Assembly: GCA_963070105.1 (NCBI GenBank)
Contig: OY718803.1
Coordinates: forward strand, 11,629,347 to 11,693,346
DNA from: Litomosoides sigmodontis
Taxonomy: Eukaryota > Nematoda > Chromadorea > Rhabditida > Onchocercidae
Length of the DNA: 64,000 nt
Direction: 5' to 3'
Made by a program: the position numbers and the translations under genes. Below are positions 1 to 13,872 of this stretch, one piece after another. The notes under the pieces are model-generated. The model ran no database searches. It worked only from the letters and a program-made list of their open reading frames with translations, and was not told where the DNA came from. Position 1 is the first letter of the stretch, and each line of letters opens with the position of its first letter.

Positions 1-580
1 TTATTAAAATCTTTTAAATGTTAAAGGAAGAAACATTATGCTGTTGTGCCCCTTACTTGTTCTTTTTCCATAACTTTATTGAAAGCCTTTCTTAACAAAG
101 CGGTATGCTCTTGACGCAACTTTTTCTTTTGCGCTGCTTTAACGCATGCATCACAGTAAAGATTCAGCGAATTTTCATCCGCTCCAATGGCACGCCAGAC
201 CGGTGTAAAGTCGGTACCACATTCTTCGCATTGATAAGGCCCCTCAGTGACACGTCTGAAATCAATATTTCATAAATAATTTTCTTTGCTAGCATATACA
301 GCCATATGTGCACACATGCCAATATCACTGTTGAAAAAAAAATCACACATGTCAGCATCGGGTTTGGAAAAACCCCCATGTTATACCATACCCTGCAAAC
401 AATATTTTTCTACACAAATAGTAAACTTACTTGGTAGCTATCTTATCTTTCAGCAACCTTTGAACAGCGATATCTAGACCCAAATACATAAGAAAGTCTG
501 GCTGATTACCGTTCGGGATAAAATGCATATCTGGAGGTGGAGGTCGTGGTGGTGGAATCTGAAATTAGTAGAATTTGAAC

Positions 581-635
<55 letters not shown>

Positions 636-3600
636 ACGATAAAAAATTTGAGGTTGATTGAATTACACCAGAATGTTAGCAAGAACCCTTCTCTCCCATA
701 CATTTGCTTTACAGTACCTGTAATCCGCAAAAATTCTCGGAAAATCAGTAAATGTAAAACTGTTGGCATCTAAAAAGACTTCATACTGACTTGCAATAAC
801 TGTTGCTCTAACTGTCTCCGAAGAGCAAGTTTAGCTGCAGCAGCTCTTTGGGCAGCAGTTTCCTTAGCAGCTAGTGCTGCTGCAGTACTATTTCGTGAAT
901 GGTGATGTTGCTGCTGCTGCTGCTGTTGTTGTTGTTGTTGTTGTTGTTGTTGATGTTGTGACAGAAGTGCGGCGGTAGCCAAAGCTGCTGCGTGCTGGGT
1001 TAAGCGACCTAAAGCTGCTTGTCTTACGTTTCAGGATATTGAACCTGCACCCACCATGTACAGTTTCGCTGCCCACCGCAAGTGCCAGTTTTCCCCCATT
1101 ATCCTATTAAGATCTTTTTCCTTTTCTATTTCTTTTTTGAGATTTTTAAGATATCCATAGAAATGTGATCCTGCGTTTGTAATGCAATACATAGAATTAC
1201 TAGCAACTATTCCTTAAAATAATTTACGAAACAAATCTGATTCTCGAAATGAATGAGGTGAGCAAAACATGATACATCACTTCAACAAAAATAATTAACC
1301 TACCGTTATTAGCTTGGGCTTGTTGCTGAGCTTGTTGAAGTAATGCTTGAGCCGTAGCTGTATTCAGCAAACCACTTTTGGCTGCATTCTGCAACAATTG
1401 TTGTTGTTGCGGTGTCAAATTCAAATTCATCAGCGCTGCTGCAGCGGATGCAGCTGATACAACTGCACGTGACGATGCGTTAGAAGTTGAAGCTGTAAAT
1501 TGGAAAATAAAATTACACATACGTTATGGTAAAGTATGTATGTCAATCGCAACTCATTCATGTCCAATTATTTACGAAATTCACTCGTCTGTGTTAAATC
1601 ATTGAAGCTGCATTTGCAACAACTGACCTACATATAAATTTAAACCTAACCTTCTAGGCTATGCTTGCCCTGAACAATCAATTTATTTAAGTGGATATAA
1701 CATGTGATGTGGCCATTTTCTTGCAGGAACAGCGAATGGTGTCATCGGTAATACATATAGCTAACATGATAAATGGATTTGTCTGTGACTTATAAGTTAA
1801 CTAGAAACCAGGTCTAACACTGAAACGAGCAAACCACTTTTTAAGATGGGGACATTGTTTTAACCTTTCGAATGGCTATTAGATGTGGATCGATTTTGTA
1901 CAGCAGCAACCGGTGGTTTATAAGCGTGGCCACTACCATTCTGAGCAACATTAGCAGTCAGTTTTCGAATATTTGCTTCCTGTACCTAAAAAAAATAACA
2001 TTTAAGTTATTAGCAATTTGTCAGCCTTACCTAGTGTTTATTTATTATTTTTTTAAGTGAACAACATAAGAGATGCGAAATATAATTCTTCGTAACTTCT
2101 TTTTTTTTTTCTGAACTGAGAATTCATCCTCATGTATGTATTCTCTGTGCATGCACTGTCTTGTTGCACCGTATGCTAGTGTAGTGTATATGTTTCCTCC
2201 AGGTTATCTACACGATACTTTAACTTTTTTCTTCACCTTACACTAGCTAGTGAGTGAAGAGCCATAGTAATTACGTAACAGTTTTTACAATTTATGCTGT
2301 GGAATTTGCACGTGTTGTATTGCATATGCACCGCACGTAGACCTCGGATGAATGCTCGATCCTATACGCCAGTGAATTGCAGGACAGTTGTTACAAATTT
2401 TTAAATAAACATGCATATATTAATGAGTAGCATGTAGAAGGAAATACTGAGTGGAAATTATGCAATGCACGATTTATTTGATGGATGTATTAAGTATTGG
2501 CTTAATCTACCACTAACAAATAACTCTATAACATTAAATGCTCATCGCTTTTATTACCAGGACAACGACTATCACCTGTTATAGTTTTACCACTAATAAG
2601 TGTATGAAGAACCTGTCTCACGGAATTTTGCTGGCTTAATCGTAGTTTTTTGAGCATAGAAAGTTTCGCTTCCTCCTTCCTTAGCTCAGCTTCCAAAGTT
2701 TTGATCATCATTTCGCGCTCCTTCTTTTGCTCATCTGTTTGTTCTCGATGCAGAGTCTGCAATCATAAATCACTAAACTCCACCCCACCTATCTGTTCAC
2801 CGATCCACTGAGGCATTGATTTTGCCACTGGATAGGAAGAAAAAGAAAGCTTTCGTCACTTTCATGCGGAAACGAAACGATTTATAATCCATATCAATTA
2901 AATACAATTTCCAAACTTGACAAAATTTTTCATCCTTTTTAGATTTTCATATTCAGTGAACTTCCTGAATAATTTTTCCTCTCAGTTCATTTGTCCGTGA
3001 CGTGTGTGATAGGCTACCTACCCGATCAAAAACCTTCTTGACTTGTTCGAATTCTGTGTCATTTAAACTCGATAACTCAGATTCATCGCTCATCAATAAT
3101 ACTTCATCATTTTCAACTTTAATTCCAAATTTACAGTCAGTTTGGTCCAAAGTCCGGCCTTCTGCATAACGTTTCTTCTTCACAAGTGGTTCGTCATCGT
3201 CATTTTCAGCTCCAGAAATGTAGTCCTCACCCTAAAATCAAAACGATAATTAGTCATATTTTTTTGAGAAGCCACAAGTAGCTTAACGTAGATCAAGTTG
3301 GAGTCGCTTCAATGTTCATCCAAAGTGACGCGAGAATATAATAGTAAATTTTTGTGAATTATTTATGAAACATGTGGGTCAGCATCATCAAAATAAATTA
3401 AGTGACAGTGAATTAGTAGGTTTCTAAAAACCAGAAAAAACAAAAAGGCATTTAATCTGGCTATTAATAATTGGCTGCTTGGAATAAGCGAATTGAAAAG
3501 CTCTTCAAGGGCTCTATCGTTACCGAATTCCACAAGTTCTACGAAAGAGTAGCTAGGGTAGGGCAAAGGAAACGTATATGTGTAGTCCTGCTAAATACAG

Positions 3601-4521
3601 TATATTTTACGATCTACAGTCTACACAAGTCCATATAGTATCCACATAACAGATGCTAAGAAGCATATCTTCGATAGTTTGTAATCGCGATAACTACGTT
3701 TTTCTTTGTCTTCACATCGAAATAATCTTGGAATACTTACGCTGTTCGATGCTACACCGTCTATCACCGGCGTTAATGCATCTTTCAACTTGATCCGCTC
3801 CGCAGCTTTTAATGCACATGCACGTGTGCTTCGACGCAATGACGATGGTGATACATCACCGTCGCTGGCTGGTGGTGTTTTCATAATCGCCGTATCATCG
3901 TTTCCACCTTGATCAATGTTTGACGACGTTGACTCATGATATATCCCATTCTAGAAAAAGTAATCTACACAATGACTCCAGTTGAAACTCGTAATTAAAT
4001 CCAGGTTAACGTGGAACTGTAATGACAATGTGTTATCAACTAAACAATAATAACGGGTAACGAGGGGTAATGTTGAATTTTACTAAGTCCTCATAGAAAA
4101 TCAATGACATCTATGACGAATAAAGTCCACATTAATTTGTTTGCCATGAAAGACTCTTTTTCCATTCAGCATAGGAAAATTCGCAACTTGGGCATTTCTG
4201 TTACTGTAGTTTATGAGCAGGTGAGTGTACAGTAGCACTATTTGACCTTTGACCTCTAGATCAAACTGGTTTTTCCACTGGCTTTAAATCTCAGATTTCC
4301 TCCTAGCAAACTGCGTAAAATTTCATTCCCAACTTACCAAATTATATTTGAGTAATTATTTTTTTTAATCTAAATTCCTTGTAGAAATTTCAAATCAGTT
4401 AATTACAAACCTCTTCAAAACCATTGAACGTTTCCGATTCTAAAGTATGCACATCAACTGCACCATTAACCCCTTTTGAGGTACTTTCTGTTGTTGACCG
4501 ATGTTCGGATTTCGTTGCCAT
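1..4521 (-). CDS. dcp-66: p66/GATAD2-type NuRD subunit (dcp-66 homologue), C-terminus off left edge
   Basis: Transcriptional-repression subunit of the nuclear NuRD/Mi-2 deacetylase complex, where p66 bridges MBD2/3 to the CHD remodeller. Exons (minus): 4411-4521, 3741-3950, 3022-3231, 2613-2756, 1865-1985, 1304-1492, 791-1008, 431-558, 57-255; 510 codons, all phases agree. The start is the ATG at 4521. Exon 4 holds the p66 CR1 coiled coil (about residues 178-225, core KTLEAELRKEEAKL), which binds MBD proteins. Later come a Q15 run with three His, the family-typical AAKLALRRQLEQQLLQ followed by IPPPRPPPP, a QPDFLMYLGL segment, and a GATA-type zinc finger with Cys 453, 456, 478 and 481 (CEEC...CDAC). 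The last exon ends at a good donor (GTAAGG at 56-51), and vertebrate p66 continues as a coiled tail, so the gene probably goes on beyond base 1. Reading through that donor instead gives a stop at 38-36 six codons later. Confidence 0.92.
581..628. repeat. (AT)10(AG)14 microsatellite in dcp-66 intron
   Basis: About ten AT units run directly into about fourteen AG units inside the intron between the exons 431-558 and 791-1008. On the transcribed strand this reads as a CT tract followed by AT, upstream of the acceptor at 559-560. Length changes could affect the polypyrimidine context of that intron. Confidence 0.9.
905..952 (-). repeat. Coding poly-Q tract in dcp-66
   Basis: Fifteen in-frame glutamine codons (a CAA block and then a CAG block on the coding strand) followed by histidine codons. 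The tract sits in the exon 791-1008, between a Q/A-rich low-complexity stretch and the conserved AAKLALRRQLEQ segment. The CAA/CAG mixture and trinucleotide pattern suggest a length-variable coding microsatellite. Confidence 0.9.
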
Positions 4522-5170
4522 AATTCCGGATGTGTTAATGAACCGTTTTGTGCATTACCAACTATAACAGTTTATAAATGTTGATTTATGGAAGATTTCC
4601 CGTCAAGACAATGGTTGCGGATAATCGTTGAATATCACAATGCTATCATGTGACGATATTTAAAATATTGCGAAAATTACGGAAACACTGAATAACGATT
4701 CCGAGGTGAATCAAAAGTAAAAATCTTTAAAGAAGCAGTGACAGTTTTCGATCGTTATAAATCACATTTCTGGCAATGGAACAAAGAATAGATGAGTTGC
4801 TTTAAAAAATCAGGGGAGTGATTTAAGCTACACGTTCTACCAACACGGAAACGGCTCTTCAACAAAAACCGAATGCTGCACCAGGTTATTTCAATATTCA
4901 TGGTAACTGTTTTATATGTCACTACTAAACGTGAACTTGCCACTGATCGACCTGTTGATATAGGAACAAATGTATAGGCCACTACGACGTTAGCAACAAA
5001 TTCCCGTTCTGATAAAAAGAAAAAAATGCCGCATAGCCCCGGGAACCGGCCAGGTCAAAAAACAAATGGACGGATTACCTCCTGCAAATGAGCCGGCTAT
5101 CTCAATTACGCTCAGGGACAAATGTACAAACACCGATGGAAAGTCCTGAAAAATAAAACAAATTTAATGA

Positions 5171-5331
5171 GTGCATACATATACACACATACACATACAG
5201 ACAGACAGACAGACACACACGCACACACACGTTGAGCTGTACATGCAGATATGAAGACAGACAGGTGCGTGCATAAGGAACAGACCACATGCGCGGACAG
5301 ACAGACAGACGGACACACACACACACACACA
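5171..5331. repeat. Compound CA/CAGA microsatellite
   Basis: ACACAT, (CAGA)n and (CA)n blocks at 5171-5230 are followed by a second (CAGA)n(CA)n block at about 5296-5331, with unique sequence between. Cryptic TG-rich sequence continues to about 5680. It lies about 650 bases upstream of the dcp-66 start codon. Confidence 0.85.
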
Positions 5332-7807
5332 GAGTTCGCGTTTCGTCGATAATTTATGAACGCACCGCAAGCACACGCTGCCGATGATATGAAACAAAAA
5401 TCGATATGCGAAACGCTGCTGACAAAAAGGATTGACGCGTCATCACGTGTTTGTCTGCGTATATGCATGTATGCGTGTGTCTGTCGTGCATGTAGGTGCA
5501 TGACACTTGTGCATGCATGTATGCAGGCTGCTGCAATAAGCCCCCCACTCCTTAATCCGCGGAGAGAGAATGGAACAGGAAGCTTCTTCCGCCCACCCAT
5601 CCATCTCTTCATCGAAACGAAATCCCGGACTTGACAGATGCGTGTGTGCGTGCGTGTGTCGGTGTGCATATGTGTGTGGGTTGAGGGTGTCAGAAGTTCT
5701 GTCAGCATTTGTAGCTGTATGTGACTGTCCCTGATATCTTCGAGTAAAGTAACCGTTTGTCGTTTGCGGAAGGCTGCCAAGTGCGCCTCAGTGACAGGTA
5801 TGTGATAATGTGTGGAAAACTCGCCGCTGAGTTTGCAGAATAAAATGGTGGAGGGAGGAGAAAGGTGCTCCGGGAGAAAGTGCTGAGGATGTCGCGTGCG
5901 TTCTTCTCCACACTCCTCTGCACGTAGGGAGCAGGGCAGTGGGCAGTGATCGTGAAAGGCGATAGGATAAGAAGGATTGAACTTGTGCAGCAGCAGGCAG
6001 TTCTAATTAACACTGACAGATGTCCTCCGTCCTTCTGTAAGGCGGACGAGCTGCTAGTAGTAGTGGTGCTATGTGACGAAGACTGCTGCTGCTTCGACAT
6101 GTCAAGAAGGGTCACTTCATTTTCGAGTGCCCGAAACCTCTCCGCTTTTATGATGTCTGCTCCCTTGTAGTTAGGTGTCAAGTCGAGTAAACAACAGTGG
6201 AGAGAGATGCATTCGGAGAGACAGTTCAGTAAAGAGGGCGCGAGCGATGAAGACGAAAAGAGTTGAAAGTTTCAAACCAAACAGTAAGCTTTTTGGATTA
6301 ATTAATAATACTAAGCAAGTGATGTGTTCATGAAAGAGAGAGAGAGGGCAGGAGAGAAGGAGGGATGAGGAGATTCGAGATGGAAGGAGAGATTCCTGAT
6401 GCCGTGGAGCAGGCATAGTGCGGAGCGTCTCATCACTGTCACTGGAAATTCAATGGGAACAAGGAAGAAACGTAATTCGTTCACATCACTCCCAGGGCAA
6501 ATTTCACAAATGACGCCGTGCATACAGTACTCGCTGCTCGCACTTTCACAAACAGAAACCGTTCAGGAAAATCCCAGTGTTATTCTTCGCCGCTCGCTGC
6601 ACATCGCATTACTGACAACTTTTCTTCACATTTCCTCCCCTGCACATACATATCCCTTCTTTCAGGACACTCTCACTGCTCTCGAACTAATGCACTAAGT
6701 GTACTGCTGCAGTTCCTGCTACGGATTAAAATCGAATCCGAATCCAGCAATCATTTAGTCGGTTTACTATTTCCTAGCAGACGCCAGCAAAAACTGTCTC
6801 AGTTTCAGTTTCTCTTTTACAATATGCGAGTCATCATCATTTCAAAATGTTCCTTGGAGCCTTTTGAGAAGATGGAGGGGTGGCCGAAGCACGAGTGAGC
6901 GTGGGCGGATGGATTGTAATACGAAAGAATGGGAAAATTGAAACTGAGGTACAGGAACACTTCACTATTATTTACCATTATTACTGCTGTAAAAGTTATA
7001 CATTACTTCACATCACATATTACCCGAAGAAATTGAAACCCCCAGGAATCATCCTACCAACTCGGTTAATCAAGTAACTCGATTTTCGGAGCACTAATTT
7101 ACAAATGGATAGGTTCAGGAAAAGGAAATTACTGCTATGTGTGGCCGAAATAGGTGAACATTTCCTGTCACTCACATTAATTCATCTTCGACGATTTCAT
7201 GATTTCAACAGCAAAAGACATGTGCCGAGATGCTCCATATGAATGTGAGGTAAATGTTGAGAAAACTGTAAACATAGGAAGAGACGGTTTTACATAATGC
7301 GTGAAGACATGGAAAAAACATCACAATTTGTACCGAAATATCCGACTATCGGTTAGTCAGGAAATAATGACTACAATATATGTATACATACATATTCATG
7401 ACTCCATTACACTACCTACTACTTCTTAATCGCCTTACGATTATATCTCTATAAACAAGCTGCCACTATTAATTACTAATCATGCTAATTACAGCGTTAT
7501 TAATTAATATTACCCTGGTTAGTGAACGAGTGAATAATAAGAGACCTGGTGGTCACGTCACTTCAGTATGTGAGAAAAGCGGGGAGTGATCTTGCCTCAT
7601 TCACCACTGATCGGGTAAGGATGATTCAAAGAACAAGTCAGAGGTGATGACAGCTCCGCTAACTTAAGGCCGTGTCTCTGCACAGACACCTCATTGCTGA
7701 AGTTGTGAGTGACGTGACCACTTCCTCCTCTATCTCACTCTGCAATTTGCTTCACGTGACCCATTCCAAACGACTACCTCGGATACAATATAATAAACTA
7801 CTGAAGG

Positions 7808-7828
7808 CGTGTGTGTGTGTGTGTGTGT
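7808..7828. repeat. (GT)n microsatellite
   Basis: About ten GT units in unique intergenic DNA, followed by degenerate TG-rich sequence near 7850 and 7955-8010. Confidence 0.85.
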
Positions 7829-8904
7829 TGTGTCAGTATGTTGTGTGCACGTGTCGGTGTCTGTTGGAATGGACAAAGGAAAGATGGATGGATAGCAGTG
7901 GTAGTTAGTACTCGCGGAGGTGAGATACCCAGCTGATTGTGCTCGATGTCAATACACACGTAGTGTGCGTGTGTATGTTAACGTAAGTGTATGTCGGTGT
8001 ATGTGTGCAACTTAGCTAACTAGCGCAATTCACCATCACTCAATAAATAAATACAGCAAGTGAGGGGGCCAACGAACGGACAGAGTGACGAAGGAAGCGT
8101 GCAAGAAGTGTGAATGGTCGTCATCCGCGCCGTGGCTCTCCTTCATCAACTTCCTCTCACTCATTAAGCTGCCTTCCACTTAAAAGTTGTAACTCTGCAC
8201 CTAGGCAGTAATTAACCAAATTTAATATTGTCCTGACAGAGATCCACCGTATCCCTCCCTCATTCCACATCAGTAAGATGCGAGTGACGGAAGAGACCAT
8301 TTTGCATAGCATCTCTTCCACGTCCTTCTGCACCTATTCTCTCGTCCACGATCCGAAAGTGAAGAGAAGTCCCAGCGGGAACATAAACCGATACATAACG
8401 TTCTTCACCTCTTGCGGTTGATAACAACAAACAGCAGTTATGTCACCGCGAGGTTGAAACATGGTGTCAAGTGAGCGTATCGAATCAAACAGATACCGAC
8501 CGTGTCATCTCTGCCCAACCAAAGGAAGAGCCCTATCCTGCAGTTTTGTTGCAGGACACTTGTGGAAATTCCAAACGAAGTAGTACGAAAAGCCAGCCAC
8601 CATCCTTGACGTCATGATCAGTCAATATTACACAGCTTACCGTTCGCTTCTCTTTGAAATAAAGCCTTGGGACACGTTGGAAGCTCCCATTTTAATTATG
8701 ACGGACAGTAAAACATTCTGAGATTTGTGGATGCATTTTTTCCAGTATGCTCATCATCCGTAGAAACATGAAATAACACCACACGTTTCATTAAGCGCTG
8801 TTTTATTTTTTTAAATATACGTGTGTGTAATTGTCCATTCAAACAGGTAACAGGGAGGAATGTTCGGAATGCTCGAAGATGCACAGAGGGATGGATGAAT
8901 AAGT

Positions 8905-8932
8905 GGTAGTAGTAGTAGTAGTAGTAGTAGTA
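8905..8932. repeat. (GTA)9 microsatellite
   Basis: About nine GTA units in the dcp-66/cathepsin Z spacer. No gene overlaps it. Confidence 0.85.
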
Positions 8933-11900
8933 ACAGCCATGTTCTGTCCTCCTTCAAATTTAATCGATTTTGACTCCCCTCGCTCAAATCCGGCAGCATA
9001 TCGATAAAACCTATCATTTCTTTCTCCTATAACAAGTGGCAACATCAGTATTGGCTCGATAACATACCAGGAAACCGACCCTTGCCTCTTCTTTTTTCTC
9101 TCCTCTCCCTTTCCTATACCAAATTTGGATTTTCTTTCGAAAGGCGCTTGTTGCTTGATCGACTAAAGTGAAAGTCACGTCAGAACAGAAGACTCCGTTT
9201 CATCCACTCCTTCTATCTTCCTTAGGCAAAATATTTGGCAGCAGACACCGGAAAATCGTGCCTTATTTTTCCGGATTTCAAACAGCCTTATTTTTATCCA
9301 CTCTAAAAGACTTAGCTTTAGCAAATTCCATTTTTTACCAATTTTATCATGCTGTTACCGACTAGCGGTATCTCCACAGTTCTATTAAAATAATATAGTA
9401 CAATAATACCTAACCCTAAGCTTTTGCTACCCATACCTCACAACAAAACATCAAGTTCAACAGGTTCACTTCTTTAAGCGATCATTAAAATCGAAAAAAT
9501 CTTTTCATACTTCTCTGAACACCCCATTATCACCGTTTTCGTTTCCGATATCTTAACTGTTTCAGACAGCAAATGCTCAATCGTTCTTATGTTTAATTTC
9601 AAATTCCACCTCGATAAAATTCAAAGATTTAAACTTCTTCGTGAAAACCATTCCGGACCAATCATACATATGAATCCCCAGGGGTGATGTCTTTTCGCTG
9701 ACTGCGGCGCTCCGGTACCTTTCTAACTTCGGAAACAAAGAGCAAGGAAAAAGTGTCAGAAAGACGCCATGTCTCATTCAGATGCTTGAGCACATATGAG
9801 ACTCAAGAAATAGGTCCCAACTACGTGAACTGAAACATATCGATAACCTAATTGAAATGACTCCTTGAATAATCCAAAATATCAGAAATCAATAAAAATC
9901 ATGGCCAGAACGACGTGGTGCATTTTTCACTCCTTGAATAGATCTGCTTTCTGAGGTACAACGAATTATTTCTCATGAAATTTTAAATCATTTAATTACT
10001 GCTTTCGAATAAAAAGGAAAGGAAGAGAGAGAAGAGTAATCCAATATTGTTGCACTGATCTAAAAAAAATGGTAAAAGAAAAAGGCCTGATTGTTGCAAA
10101 TTTGGAAATTAAATATGGTAGAATGAAAGATGAGGAAAGGATAGATGGATAGGTCGGCTAGGATTGGATACATCCAGTGATTACGGTTACTTCCTATAGG
10201 CCCACATAGAAAGGAAACATGAAAAGTAGTGACTGCTCAACAATGTCGGTGGACAGTGAAGAACGGAAGATGCTTTAAGTAAGTACTTTGGTCTTATCCT
10301 AACCGTTCATGGGATGAGATCGCGACAGGGAAGTAAGGGAGATCGGCCATAACAAGCACGAAGTAATTTACTGATTAAGAATTTCCAACATGTTCATAAA
10401 AGTTTCCACTGCTCTTTATTATTGATCAGTAAGGGAGGTCGACATCTTTTACAATTATCCACAAAAATGCATCGATTTTAGCATAGGCAATGTGAAGGAA
10501 GCATTTACAATTCAGGAAAGTGAGTTTCAAGCAATCTACCAAAACATGAGCAACTCAGAGATAAAGGACCTCAATAGCATCCGAATTTTTATTCAGTAAC
10601 CGAACACACTTGCTCAGCCCGCGAGTAACTTATGTTCGAAGGTAATCGTAAATCACAGTGGCAATTCGCAATGCTGCTTTCAAAAGATTATTCGTCGTCA
10701 CCGGCTGCAATTGTTGTTGATCCGGTAGGATCCATAAAAAAGTTTTTTTTGTTTTTTTTAGAAGTTCTTCAAAGCATCTAAATTTCAACAGTTTATGGGG
10801 AGAGATAATTGATTGACCTGCGGAAGCCAATGAAAATCATGAAGTCCGTAAACGCAATACGAACTGCAACGTGGGACGGAGTACATAAAATCTTTGAAAG
10901 CAGCAATACAGTTCATTTTAAAATCAAGTAAACAAGTCCAAGAAGTATGCGTAATTTGTTACTTTTCAAAAATTATGGGAAGAAATAGCAAAAGGAAGAA
11001 AAACACCTCCAAATGAGGATTGAGCGTCGACCTGCAATTTGCCAAATTTGTTTAAAATTTAATATTGAGAATTTTGCAGTGATATTGCTAACAGTGTGTG
11101 AGCTAATAATGTCTACTCACAAAAGGCGAGAAAGGAAGCGACGTACAGAAGAAGAAGAAGGGGAATAAGAAACGCGTATTCGAATGAGATGAGATAAGAC
11201 AAGGTATGCGTGGAAATGAAGAATAAAAGAAAATGCTGAGTCGTTCCTAGCTTTCACCACAACTATCTCTCTGTTGCAGGTGGCGCAAGTGCTCCGCGCG
11301 CTGTCTATCCGTGGAGACAAATTTAATTGTGAAAAAGTTCGCTTAATATCTTCAGCGATGACAACTCATAAGTTGAAATTTTTGAGAAGCGCATACGCAC
11401 GTGGAGTTTTAATGGAGTGCTAGCCAAGATACTCACTCACTCACTCGCATCTTTCTTTCCTTGTCTAGAATTTAAAGCTCAATGCCATCAATGCCGCAGT
11501 AGACCGAACAGAAGAATGTGTATAGAAACGCGAAAGAGGTAGATGCATGCCTGCGTACGGGATGAAACTCAATCCGTACCGTGACCACTTGACAGCACAC
11601 GTTTGCTTTTTCTGATGTCGGCGCCAAAACTTGGCCAACCAGCCAGTCTTTATTCTTTATTGGATGCGTTATTCATTTGACGTGCAACGAACGCTTTGAC
11701 CATCGTGCAAGCATCCTGGCTAGTTGTCCGAAAACTGACGACCACAAACAAGTAAATGGTAGATGTGTAAAAAGAGCGAAGAATGAAGTGATAACGTGAG
11801 AGGATAACACGAGCTGCTGCTGGGAATGATAACAGGGCGTGAGACGAGTGGAAGCAGTAAAGAACGGAAGGGACGGAAGGAAAACGGCCCTTCATCGTTC

Positions 11901-12980
11901 ACCGTTCCGTTCATCCTTCTTCTACCATGCAGCAACAACAACGCGAGCAGGAGGAAGGACGGACGATCTAAATCACTCAAACATTAATGGCATGCAAAAC
12001 TATGTACCTATCTCTCTCTACCTCTCTTCCCCGTATTTGAAATTAAAACACAGTTTTAAACCTACAGACAGCAGCATCCTCCAACTGCAGCAGCGCCGCA
12101 AGAGGGAGCACAACAACATTATGCGAGCAATACGTCGTTCCCCTCCCTTCCCTTCCTTCCTCTCGTTAATTAGGTAATAATGTGTGCATAGGAAAGAAGC
12201 AGGCTCCTTCTCACGTTATGATCAACTTGCTAGCTAGCAAACGGTCCTATCCCACCTGTGCCTCCTCTTCCTTAAGCCGCACAAGCAAGCTTACCTATTC
12301 CGCCATCATCGCCAATCTATGCGTGTCATCCTACGCATCACAGATTCACTTATTCATTATTGCTTCTCCACTTCCTCCCAACAGTGCGCATTTCTTTTCT
12401 CGTAAAACGGATTCTTGCAATTTTCTTAAGAGAATGAGTGAATGGAAAAGTGTAATTTCAGGAAATTTCAAAACTTTTTCAATTCAAAAAACGAGAAAGG
12501 GAAAACGTAAAATCCCTCCGCACGCATCCGCTCTGCACTTTGTTTGCATTTTCGGTGGTAACGATACGACCGTTAACACATCCGCAAGATAAAGTAAGTA
12601 TAAGTGTGGAATCCATAACAGTACAAGCCAGCTACATCTAAAAGGCGGTCAAATGAGCATTTTTCAGAATCAACATGCCATTTCTAACTTATTTCTGGGA
12701 ATTTCTCTTCCAATGATAAAACCGTATCCGGAAGGGTTGCTGTTCTAGATTTCACGTAAGGAAGAAAAGAGATAAACGTAGGTAGATGCAGCCGACGAGT
12801 TTTTTTCATTCATATAATTTCTTCAAAGGGTTTTCCCCCAAAAGTCGTTTGGCTTGCTGCCAGAAGCATGACTGTTGGCTAATAAAGATGACATGACGTG
12901 GAAAGGAAAGAAGGATGGTGATTTAGGAGACAGAGTTGATGACAGTTCCAGTGCACAAGCGTCCGTCGTGTCTCTCAAGA

Positions 12981-13003
12981 ACACACACACACACACACAC
13001 ACA
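12981..13003. repeat. (AC)n microsatellite
   Basis: About eleven AC units followed by a short CAGACGGACAG tail, echoing the CAGA/CA compound repeat at 5171-5331. Confidence 0.85.
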
Positions 13004-13421
13004 GGCAGACGGACAGAAACTGGATGGCAAATTGATTTACAAGATGAATTGGTGATTTTCAATCAATATTGTAATTAGACAAAATGTGCGACGCACTCAA
13101 GCTGCACTTGCATTAGTCGTGCGAGTTGCTTAAGCCGACGTTAGGATGAGATGAAACAAAAACACTTCATCGCACTTACGCGCCGTAGCAGCAGGAAAGA
13201 CGCCGACGACACTATTTGGAGAGGTTGAAAGGAGGAGGGAGGAAAGAGGAAGGAGGAAGGAGGAGGAAGAGGCATTTGGATTGATGTTTTTCGTCTGGTT
13301 GAAAACCAAATTTAAACTGTGAATTAAAAATCGATGGAAGAGGCAATATTTCAAGGAAGCTTCACAAAGAGTGACACTGTTGTTCTCTCGCCCGCGGACA
13401 GTTCACAAGTGAGAAGGGGAT

Positions 13422-13425
<4 letters not shown>

Positions 13426-13459
<34 letters not shown>
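13426..13459. repeat. (AG)17 microsatellite
   Basis: About seventeen AG units. A shorter run of the same motif occurs at about 13548-13562, so an AG-rich block of about 140 bases surrounds a unique segment. Confidence 0.88.
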
Positions 13460-13461
<2 letters not shown>

Positions 13462-13852
13462 TTTAATAAGCTGTTAATGAGTTGTAACGCATTGTGAGCT
13501 TATTAAAAACTCTCTAATTGTCATAACGGAGCGGAAGAGATGGAAGGAGAGAGAGAGAGAGAGTTCAGGAACGAATCGAATCAAAGGATTGATTGTAAGC
13601 GTGCAAAACAAGTTGTTTCGATAAATAATCAATTCCGCCGCTGATTAGCATTCGTTTCCTTCGGTTCTTCATGAAACGAATTGGGAGACTGTCTGTCGAC
13701 TGCTCGACTGTCGCACTGTTCACTCCAATGGATCTCCGCCAGCCCACGTCAGGCTAATAACCAGTGCTTGACTTGGAACCTCACCCTTACTATCACCCCA
13801 TCTTCACCACAGGCTGTTTGAATGTTGAAGTAGAAGGAGATAACATGCTTAT

Positions 13853-13872
13853 CACACACACACACACACACA
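13853..13872. repeat. (AC)10 microsatellite
   Basis: About ten AC units bordering a minus-strand protein-like reading frame (13880-14060). Confidence 0.85.

Noticed and set aside
5112..5780. Open frame of about 220 codons on the minus strand
   Set aside because: It is generated by CA/CAGA/TG repeats (Cys-Val and His-Thr runs), overlaps other long repeat-driven frames, and has no splice or family support.
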